From an uncultured Opitutaceae bacterium (GTDB lineage Bacteria > Verrucomicrobiota > Verrucomicrobiia > Opitutales > Opitutaceae), in contig CAISJA010000357.1 in NCBI GenBank assembly GCA_903885525.1, positions 1 to 5,510 of the forward strand: 5,510 bases of DNA, given 5' to 3'. A model generated the notes under the pieces. It was not told the origin of the DNA. It made no database searches and saw only the letters and a program-made list of their open reading frames with translations. Position 1 is the first letter of the stretch; every line of letters begins with the position of its first letter. Position numbers and translations under genes: made by a program. Below are positions 1 to 5,510 of this stretch, piece after piece.

Positions 1-233
1 GCGAGGGCCGGGGGCGGCGGGGATACCAGCGCGTAGATCCGCCACGGGCCGCGTTGCGCGCACCCGACGAGCCCGTGGCGCCGCAGGTAGGCGAGGTGGC
101 GGGAGATCTTTGCCTGCGGCAGCCGCAGGACGGCCTCCAGGTGGCACACGCAGAGCGGCTGGCCGGCGAGCAGGTTCAGGAGCCGGAGCCGGGTGGCATC
201 GCAGAGGCAGCCGTAGAGGCGGAGGAGGTGCAC
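1..233 (-). CDS. ArsR/SmtB-family metalloregulatory repressor (C-terminus cut by window edge)
   Basis: This gene encodes a winged-helix repressor that would bind its operator as a dimer and release it when metal or metalloid binds. Seventy-seven codons are visible and the frame is open to the window edge, so the C-terminus is missing. The N-terminus reads MHLLRLYGCLCDATRLRLLN, the classic first helices of the family. LCVCHL (residues 27-32) matches the As(III) motif ELCVCDL of E. coli ArsR and keeps two cysteines, C28 and C30; the third ligand position is not a cysteine. The recognition helix is AKISRHLAYLRRHGLV (41-56), followed by the wing GPWRIYAL. The start is taken as GTG at 233 because family members begin at this point. 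No ATG lies in frame upstream, and there is no Shine-Dalgarno sequence. The palindrome at 253-282 is its likely operator. Arsenic sensing is inferred from the CVC motif, and the regulated genes would lie beyond the window. Confidence 0.88.
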   Translation of the reverse strand, partial: MHLLRLYGCLCDATRLRLLNLLAGQPLCVCHLEAVLRLPQAKISRHLAYLRRHGLVGCAQRGPWRIYALVSPPPPAL

Positions 234-252
234 GGCGGCAGCCCAGCACAAA

Positions 253-282
253 CAATCATATTCGCCAAGGCAAATATGATTG
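253..282. promoter_or_regulatory. Probable ArsR operator (30-bp palindrome)
   Basis: CAATCATATT and AATATGATTG form perfect 10-bp arms around CGCCAAGGCA. The inner GCC/GGC also pairs, leaving one mismatch and a central AA, so 28 of 30 positions are symmetrical. It is an AT-rich island in GC-rich DNA, 20 bp upstream of the arsR GTG. Its form, imperfect dyads with ATCATAT/ATATGAT half-sites, is typical of ArsR/SmtB operators. On the minus strand it includes TATGAT (260-255), a good -10 element, but no clear -35 lies 16-18 bp upstream. Autoregulation by the adjacent repressor is the inferred role. Confidence 0.75.
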
Positions 283-299
283 GGCGACGGGCGGAGGAG

Positions 300-324
300 A
301 AAAACCCTGGCGCCGCGGAGCGCC
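300..324 (-). terminator. Weak candidate intrinsic terminator after the YciI-like gene
   Basis: Read on the minus strand, GGCGC-TCCGCG-GCGCC (324 to 309) can form a five-pair GC stem and is followed by AGGG and then TTTTT (304 to 300). It lies 43 bp past the stop of the YciI-like gene and before the arsR operator, where a terminator is expected. The four bases between stem and T-run make it non-canonical. Confidence 0.35.
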
Positions 325-366
325 GGAGAAGGGGAGGCAGCGCGGGAGCCGGCGGCCGGCCGGGAC

Positions 367-666
367 TCAGCTGCCGTCGACCCAGCCCTCGACGAGGGGC
401 TGGCGTTTGACCGGGGTGAATTCGATGAGGCGGTAGCCGGCCAGGCCCCCGGTCTGGTAGGGGTCATCGTGCAGGAAGGCCTCGAGCTCGGCGCGCGAGG
501 CGGCGCGGGCCACCAGCACGCCGCCGGTGCGGGGGGTCTGCGGGCCGGACATGAGCAGCAGGCCCCGGTCATAGCCTGCCTGCAGGAAGGCCCGGTGGGC
601 CGGGAGGGCGCGCTCGATCTCGGGCAGCGCGGCGGTATAAGTGATCTCGATGATGAAATGCAGCAT
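367..666 (-). CDS. YciI-like small protein (YCII-related domain)
   Basis: The product is a complete 99-residue cytoplasmic protein, the usual size for a single YCII domain with a ferredoxin-like alpha-beta fold. It starts MLHFIIEITYT and carries the family pattern of an N-terminal beta strand, then PAHRAFLQAGYDRGLLLMSGPQ (residues 22-43, with the conserved His 24), then a GGVLVARA strand (48-55), and HDDPYQTGGLAGYRLIEFTPV (66-86) with the acidic DPY motif. Conserved His and Asp residues in this family are thought to form an active-site-like pocket, but the reaction is unknown for most members. The ATG at 666 is chosen because upstream codons in frame do not match the domain. No Shine-Dalgarno sequence is present; the leader is C-rich (GTGTCCCCCGCC before the ATG). 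The gene is divergent from ettA and appears to be a single transcription unit. Confidence 0.82.
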   Translation of the reverse strand: MLHFIIEITYTAALPEIERALPAHRAFLQAGYDRGLLLMSGPQTPRTGGVLVARAASRAELEAFLHDDPYQTGGLAGYRLIEFTPVKRQPLVEGWVDGS

Positions 667-904
667 GGCGGGGGACACGCCAGCAGCCTGCCGGCGAAGC
701 GTCAAACTTCCAGCCGACGGTCGGAAAACCGCCCTCCTGCGTGCCGGCCCGGCCATGCCCATTGCGGACAGAACCTGGATGAAGCACACCAGGGCTGAAA
801 GAGAAAGATTGGCCCGCCGCCCCCGACTCGCTCCACTCGCCACCGGCAACCTGCGGCTCCCTCCGGTCCCTGCACGTTCGCTTTCACTTCTTCCAACCAC
901 TCCC
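667..904. other. Divergent intergenic region between the YciI-like gene and ettA
   Basis: These 238 bp must hold the promoters of both flanking genes. I see no convincing -35/-10 pair on either strand. Small symmetrical elements are an 11-bp palindrome CCGACGGTCGG (714-724) and ACCGG/CCGGT arms (842-846 and 863-867) in the ettA leader. The frame of ettA is open back to an ATG at 641, but that stretch overlaps the YciI-like gene and does not resemble the ABC-F N-terminus, so I treat it as noncoding. Confidence 0.6.
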
Positions 905-2593
<1,689 letters not shown>

Positions 2594-2670
2594 GGAGCGG
2601 CAGAGGGGCGGAGACGCGGTCCGCCTTGCTCCCCTTGGGTCCAGCACCCCGGGGCTGGCGCCGGGGATCC
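2594..2670. terminator. Convergent ettA/Hsp15 gap with GC-rich hairpins, possible bidirectional terminator
   Basis: The 77-bp gap between convergent stops can fold into a nested hairpin: GGAGC (2594-2598) with GCTCC (2628-2632) outside, and GGCGGA (2607-2612) with TCCGCC (2620-2625) inside. A second hairpin, CCCCGG/CCGGGG (2647-2652 and 2661-2666), lies beside the Hsp15 stop. Neither is followed by a T-run on either strand, so canonical intrinsic termination is not shown. The position between convergent genes is the main support. Confidence 0.35.
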
Positions 2671-3048
2671 TTACGCGAAACCGAACAATTCCGCCATGGT
2701 GCGGCGGTCCTTCTTGGTCGGCCGGCCCTGGCCACGTTCGCGGGCGAGCCGGTGCTCGAGCCCAGCCTGCTTGGCGCGCTCGTACTCGGCGGCGGGAGTG
2801 AGGTCGGCCACATAGTCCGCCAGCAGGCCGGCGCCGACGCGGGAGCGGGGCACTCCGCCGACCCGCAGGGTGCGGGTGATGCTGCCGACCCTGGCCGTGA
2901 CGGTTTCGCCCACGTGCACCTCGCGGCCCGGCTTGGCGTCAAGCCCGTTGACTTGGACGTGGCCGTGGCGGCAGACGGCGGTGGCCTCGGCGCGGGTCTT
3001 GTACACCCGCACCGCCCAGAGCCACTTGTCGAGCCGGGAGTCATCCAT
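2671..3048 (-). CDS. hslR: Hsp15-type S4-domain RNA-binding protein
   Basis: Hsp15 binds free 50S subunits that carry nascent-chain peptidyl-tRNA and helps recycle them after stalled or aborted translation, notably after heat shock. The 125-aa product has an N-terminal S4 domain (about residues 5-65) opening with RLDKWLWAVRVYKTRAEA, then HVQVNG (30-35) and KPGREVHVGE (39-48). A basic tail follows, with the family motif GRPTKKDRR at 108-116. E. coli Hsp15 has 133 aa and a very similar order (RLDKWLWAARFYKTRA at the start, RPDKKERR near the end). The ATG at 3048 puts four residues before RLDKW. The frame is open far upstream, but only proline-rich junk-like sequence and no family residues lie there. 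It converges on ettA. The palindrome at 3107-3127, 59 bp upstream of the ATG, may regulate it. The gene symbol is assigned by similarity to E. coli hslR. Confidence 0.92.
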   Translation of the reverse strand: MDDSRLDKWLWAVRVYKTRAEATAVCRHGHVQVNGLDAKPGREVHVGETVTARVGSITRTLRVGGVPRSRVGAGLLADYVADLTPAAEYERAKQAGLEHRLARERGQGRPTKKDRRTMAELFGFA

Positions 3049-3106
3049 CTGCACCAGCCAAGACCCTTCCGGCCCCCCTGCCAAACGCAAAACGCCCAGT
3101 CGGAAT

Positions 3107-3127
3107 TTGTCATATATTGTATGACAA
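3107..3127. promoter_or_regulatory. AT-rich palindrome upstream of Hsp15, putative operator or promoter element
   Basis: TTGTCATA (3107-3114) and TATGACAA (3120-3127) are perfect 8-bp inverted arms around TATTG. The element lies 59 bp upstream of the Hsp15 ATG and stands out as AT-rich within GC-rich DNA. It has the size and symmetry of a dimeric regulator site. It also contains TTGTCA, which resembles a -35 hexamer, and TACAAT, a -10-like hexamer on the minus strand, but these abut and cannot form one promoter together. No regulator is identified; a terminator role is unlikely because the stem is weak. Confidence 0.5.
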
Positions 3128-3157
3128 GTATCGGGGGGGGCGAAACGGGGGGCCGGC

Positions 3158-3229
3158 GGTTTGGAGCCAGGCCAGGGTGCCGGTTCGGAGCCAGGCGAGG
3201 GTGCCGGTTCGGGGCCGGGCGAGGGGCGG
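3158..3229. repeat. Three tandem copies of a 24-bp repeat
   Basis: The copies are 3158-3181, 3182-3205 and 3206-3229. The unit begins GGTTCGGAGCCAGGC and ends GAGGGTGCC. Copies 1 and 2 differ at two positions; copy 3 is more diverged (GGGGCCGGGCGAGGGGCGG in place of the standard end). It lies in noncoding DNA between the glycosylase stop and the Hsp15 promoter region. The 24-bp period would keep a reading frame open: on the minus strand it would read as PSPGxEPA-like octapeptides in phase with Hsp15, but no start or homology supports translation. Confidence 0.9.
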
Positions 3230-3239
3230 GCGGGCGGGG

Positions 3240-4172
3240 TCAGCGGTGGCCGTGGCGGCGTTCCCAGGAGAAGAGGTATTGTTGGGCGAGGCCGGCGAGG
3301 GGTCCGAAGTGGGCGCGGCCGAACTGCGCCACCTGGGCAGGCTTCCACTCCGCGAGGCCGTAGCGGCGGGCGAGCGCTTTCAGAATCCAGACATCGACGG
3401 GGAAGGCTTCCAGCCGGCCCGCTCCGAAGAGGAGCACGCAGTCCGCCACCTTTTCCCCGACGCCGGGCAGCTCCAGGAGGCGGGCCTTGGCCTCCGGGTA
3501 GGGCAACCGGCCGGTCGTTTCGAGCCAGTCCGGCCGGGCCGCCAGAAACAAGGCGGTTTCGCGGATGAAGCGAGCGCGGAAACCGAGCTGGCAGCGGCGG
3601 AGCTCGGCCTCCGGAATCGCGGCCAATTCCGACCAGCCAGGGAGCTGGCGGCAGGGCAGGGCGGCATCGCCCCCGGCGGCAGGCGGCGGTGGCCCCGTCC
3701 CGCCCAGCGGCGCGCCATGGTGTGCCGCCAGCAAGGCGAGCATCTGCTTGATCTGGACGATCTGCTTGGTGGCGCTGCAAAGGTAGCCGAGGAGGGTTTC
3801 GCCCAGCGGCTGACGCAAAATGCGCAGGCCGGGATATTCGCCGAGGCAGGCGGCGAGGTGGGCGTCGGTCCGCCACGGCAGGCGGTCGGTGAGGGCCGCC
3901 CAGTCCAGATCCAAACCGAGGTAGCGGGCGAGGGCGGGACCGGCCGCGGCTGCGGCACCCGCCAAGGTGCGCCAGGCGAGCTGGCGGCCGGTGTGGCGCA
4001 GTTGCACCACATGTTCCGCCCAGCGGCCGGTCCAGACGCCTGAAGCGTCGCTCCACCAGCAGAAGGCTTGTCCGCCGTCGAGGGTTTCGGCGAGGACCGC
4101 AGGCGAGGGCGACCAGTCGCCGGGCAGGGCCTGCCAGTCGGACCAGGCGATGGGCGGAGGGACTGGTGGCAT
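3240..4172 (-). CDS. OGG1-type 8-oxoguanine DNA glycosylase/AP lyase
   Basis: This is a base excision repair enzyme of the helix-hairpin-helix (HhH-GPD) superfamily, expected to remove 8-oxoguanine from DNA and then cleave the abasic site. The 310-aa product shows the OGG1 layout: an N-terminal beta domain with GGQAF (33-37, compare GQSFRW in human OGG1), a helical part with SATKQIVQIKQML (133-145), and the hairpin LPGVGEKVADC (235-245). It has catalytic Lys 241 and Asp 260 in FPVDVWI, spaced 19 residues apart exactly as K249 and D268 in human OGG1. The C-terminal GPLAGLAQQYLFSWERR aligns with GPYAGWAQAVLFSADLR of OGG1, placing Q297 and F301 at the oxoguanine-contacting Q315 and F319. Residues 151-170 form a Gly/Pro-rich insertion. 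The ATG at 4172 gives a normal N-terminus; its leader TTTTCCCTTCCCCCACCCG has no Shine-Dalgarno sequence. It is probably a single-gene unit. Substrate preference is inferred. Confidence 0.92.
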   Translation of the reverse strand: MPPVPPPIAWSDWQALPGDWSPSPAVLAETLDGGQAFCWWSDASGVWTGRWAEHVVQLRHTGRQLAWRTLAGAAAAAGPALARYLGLDLDWAALTDRLPWRTDAHLAACLGEYPGLRILRQPLGETLLGYLCSATKQIVQIKQMLALLAAHHGAPLGGTGPPPPAAGGDAALPCRQLPGWSELAAIPEAELRRCQLGFRARFIRETALFLAARPDWLETTGRLPYPEAKARLLELPGVGEKVADCVLLFGAGRLEAFPVDVWILKALARRYGLAEWKPAQVAQFGRAHFGPLAGLAQQYLFSWERRHGHR

Positions 4173-4396
4173 CGGGTGGGGGAAGGGAAAACCGGTTCGG
4201 ACGGAACGCCGGGAGCGGAAGGCGGAGCCCCTGGCTCCGGCGTGGTCAGGGAGTGTGCGGACAAATGGGCTCGGAGGTCAACGCACTCGATCTTGGGAGC
4301 GCAGGGCACCGGAGCCGGGCCGCATTCGCCGGTGCCGCGCGAATCTTGGTCCGTCCGTTTCAACCTGGGCGGGGGCGGATCATGCCCGGGAGGGCT
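4173..4396. other. Intergenic region between the glycosylase and the secreted-protein gene
   Basis: This 224-bp stretch lies upstream of the glycosylase and downstream of the secreted-protein gene, both on the minus strand. It holds two hairpins: CGGAGCC-CCT-GGCTCCG (4223-4239) and GGCACCGG/CCGGTGCC (4305-4312 and 4329-4336). On the minus strand it also holds TTGACC (4281-4276), a -35-like hexamer, with only a poor -10 match (CACACT) 18 bp downstream. I see no gene in it. Confidence 0.55.
4305..4336. repeat. 8-bp inverted repeat, possible transcription stop of the secreted-protein operon
   Basis: GGCACCGG and CCGGTGCC are perfect 8-bp arms with a 16-nt loop. They lie about 60 bp past the stop codon of the 163-aa secreted protein. 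The stem is strong, but the minus strand has no T-run after it, so the terminator role is only inferred from position. Confidence 0.4.
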
Positions 4397-4888
4397 TCAG
4401 TTACCCGCAGGTTTTTCCCACAGGTAGCTTTGGGTGGTGGCGAGCAGCCGGCCGGTCGTGTCGAGGATTTCGAGTTTCCAGGCGACCGGATGGGCCTTGG
4501 CCGCGGCCCAGTCGGTGCCGGTCAGGCCGAAGTCGAAGACGGTTTCGCCGGCCGGCAGCGTGACGGGAAAGTCGAACGGCTGGGGTCGGGGCGCCCCGGG
4601 GGGGACGAGCTGTAGGTGCACCTGGATCGCGCGCGGGGCGCCGGCATTCGCGAGCCGGATGAGGAAGTAGTAGCCGGCGCGCTGTTCCGGGTGGGTGCGG
4701 ACCACGATTTCGCCGCCGGTGTTTTCCCGGCCGCTGAAATATTCGCTGATGTGCTTGAAGGAATCGGCGTCGCGCCAGCCGTGCAGGACACGCACCAGGC
4801 CCACGGACGGGTCGGGGGCAGGTGCCGGCGCGGCGGCACCGGCCGTGGCAGCCGCCGTCAGGGCGAGGAGGAAGGCAAGGGCGCGCAT
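4397..4888 (-). CDS. Predicted secreted protein of unknown function (163 aa)
   Basis: I do not recognise a named family. The N-terminus MRALAFLLALTAAATAGAAA is a typical Sec signal peptide (one Arg, a hydrophobic core at 3-14, small residues for cleavage near 17-20). There is no cysteine, so it is not a lipoprotein, and the mature protein should be periplasmic or exported. A Pro/Ala stretch (21-27) is followed by LVRVLHGWRDADSFKHISEY (31-50), FSGRENTGGE (51-60) and RTHPEQRAGYYFLIRLANAG (64-83). The second half has alternating strands, as in a beta-sandwich: IQVHLQLV, FDFPVTLPAGETVFDFGLTG (105-124), VAWKLEIL and LLATTQSYLW. The 17-bp gap to the upstream peptide-binding protein gene suggests one operon. 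No Shine-Dalgarno sequence is present; the leader is CACCCTGCCCCTCC. The signal peptide, codon use and charged-residue pattern support a real gene. Confidence 0.8.
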   Translation of the reverse strand: MRALAFLLALTAAATAGAAAPAPAPDPSVGLVRVLHGWRDADSFKHISEYFSGRENTGGEIVVRTHPEQRAGYYFLIRLANAGAPRAIQVHLQLVPPGAPRPQPFDFPVTLPAGETVFDFGLTGTDWAAAKAHPVAWKLEILDTTGRLLATTQSYLWEKPAGN

Positions 4889-4905
4889 GGAGGGGCAGGG
4901 TGCGT

Positions 4906-5510
4906 TCAGGGGGACTGCAGGTAAACCTTTTTGTATTGGTGGAAACCGAGCAGGGAAGGTTCCCAGCCGCGGACGGCGGGATGGATCAGGTAGGAGCGGA
5001 CGCCGAAGCAGACCGGGGCGACGGGTGCCTCGCGCAGCAGCAGCGCCTCGGCTTGCTGGAACACCGCGCGGCGCGAGGCGGGATCGGCCGTGGTGGCGGC
5101 CTGGCGGAGGAGGGCGTCGTAGCCGGCGTCGGCCCAGCCGGTCCAGTTGTTGGTGCCGCCGCCGACAAACATGTCGAGGAAGGTGACGGGGTCGATGAAG
5201 TCGCCCACCCAGCGCGCGCTGGAGACGGTGTAGTTGAGCGCCTGCTGGTTCTGCACCCAGGTTTTCTGTTCGAGGGGGGACAGGGTGAGGTTGATGCCCA
5301 GTTCCTGCCGCCAGGCGGCCTGGATGGCTTCGAGCACCTTGGTGTGCAGCTCGTCGTTGCGCACCTGCACGTCGAGAACGGGGAAGCCCTGGCCGCCGGG
5401 GAAGCCGGCGGCGGCGAGGAGGGCGCGGGCGGCGGCGAAATCCGTGGGGACGCGCGCCTCGGTGGTGTAGCCGGCGCAGTCGGGCGGCGTGTAGTGCGCC
5501 GCGGGGGCCC
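4906..5510 (-). CDS. Peptide ABC transporter substrate-binding protein, family 5 (N-terminus outside window)
   Basis: This is the extracytoplasmic binding component of an OppA/DppA-type peptide (or related solute) importer. The frame is open from the window edge to the stop at 4906, giving the last 200 residues; an internal GTG at 5370 is not the true start because the family match continues upstream. Visible order: CAGYTTEARVPTDFAAARALLAAAGFPGG, the segment family members carry before the last lobe; then HTKVLEAIQAAWRQELGINLTLSPLEQKTW, matching HKKLAIAASSLWKKNIGVNVKLVNQEWKTF of E. coli OppA. Next come WVGDFIDPVTFLDMFVGGGTNNWTGW (compare WCADYNEPTSFLNTM), YDALLRQAATTADPASR, and the closing strand APVAPVCFGVRSYLIHPAVRGW. 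The signal peptide, first lobe and any permease genes would lie beyond position 5510. It is followed after 17 bp by the secreted-protein gene. The ligand cannot be told from this part. Confidence 0.93.
   Translation of the reverse strand, partial: APAAHYTPPDCAGYTTEARVPTDFAAARALLAAAGFPGGQGFPVLDVQVRNDELHTKVLEAIQAAWRQELGINLTLSPLEQKTWVQNQQALNYTVSSARWVGDFIDPVTFLDMFVGGGTNNWTGWADAGYDALLRQAATTADPASRRAVFQQAEALLLREAPVAPVCFGVRSYLIHPAVRGWEPSLLGFHQYKKVYLQSP

Larger units (their letters stand above)
3049..3239. other. Intergenic region upstream of Hsp15 and downstream of the glycosylase
   Basis: This 191-bp noncoding stretch contains the presumed Hsp15 promoter, an AT-rich palindrome, a run of eight G (3133-3140, eight C on the coding strand of Hsp15) and a 24-bp tandem repeat that ends 10 bp short of the glycosylase stop codon. 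All frames that cross it are long only because GC-rich DNA lacks stops; I see no credible gene. Confidence 0.6.

Noticed and set aside
641..904. An 88-codon N-terminal extension of ettA from an upstream ATG.
   Set aside because: It overlaps the start of the YciI-like gene on the other strand, has no family match, and ATG 905 aligns with the start of E. coli EttA.
3158..3229. The tandem repeat as a CRISPR array.
   Set aside because: The copies are directly adjacent without spacers and only three are present, with no cas genes.
3117..4043. A 308-codon plus-strand frame across the glycosylase.
   Set aside because: It is antisense to a glycosylase with all catalytic residues, and its sequence is low-complexity Gly/Ala/Arg.
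3049..4056. A long upstream extension of the Hsp15 frame.
   Set aside because: It runs antiparallel in sense to nothing known, overlaps the glycosylase in another frame and is Pro/Arg-rich. Hsp15 homology begins at the ATG at 3048.
3966..4615. Several plus-strand open frames across the 4173-4396 gap.
   Set aside because: They overlap well-supported minus-strand genes at both ends and show no domain, signal peptide or ribosome binding site.
4906..5370. A short peptide-binding protein starting at the GTG at 5370.
   Set aside because: Family-typical sequence (CAGYTTEARVPTDFAAARALLAAAGFPGG) continues in frame upstream to the window edge, so the gene is a partial of a normal-length protein.

Overview
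This is a GC-rich bacterial chromosomal window with seven genes. Two are cut by the window edges and all seven are of recognisable or at least plausible type. Protein similarity judged from memory (EttA, Hsp15, an OGG1-type glycosylase, and an ArsR repressor with a CLCDATRLRLLNLL-style N-terminus), together with the very high GC, would suit a verrucomicrobium such as the Opitutaceae. The window has no rRNA or other firm taxonomic marker, so this is inference only.

Layout: positions 1-233 (minus) hold the N-terminal part of an ArsR/SmtB-family repressor, with a 30-bp near-perfect palindrome (253-282) just upstream as its probable operator. A YciI-like small protein follows (367-666, minus), with a weak terminator candidate behind it. 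A 238-bp divergent intergenic region leads to a complete ABC-F translation factor, EttA (905-2593, plus). EttA converges on an Hsp15-type S4 RNA-binding protein (2671-3048, minus) across a short hairpin-rich gap. A 191-bp region (3049-3239) with an AT-rich palindrome, a G8 run and three copies of a 24-bp tandem repeat separates Hsp15 from an OGG1-like 8-oxoguanine DNA glycosylase (3240-4172, minus). After 224 bp of noncoding DNA come a 163-aa predicted secreted protein of unknown function (4397-4888, minus) and, 17 bp upstream of it, the C-terminal 200 residues of a family 5 (OppA/DppA type) peptide-binding protein (4906-5510, minus, running off the window).

How the genes may work together: the peptide-binding protein and the secreted 163-aa protein are probably co-transcribed and both act outside the cytoplasmic membrane. 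EttA and Hsp15 both act on ribosomes but are convergent, not an operon. The glycosylase and the ArsR repressor look like independent units. I see no mobile element, CRISPR array, tRNA, toxin-antitoxin pair or defence island, and no convincing undescribed multi-gene system. The most notable points are the absence of Shine-Dalgarno sequences before every start, often replaced by C/T-rich leaders, the repeat and palindrome cluster between Hsp15 and the glycosylase, and the uncharacterised secreted protein.
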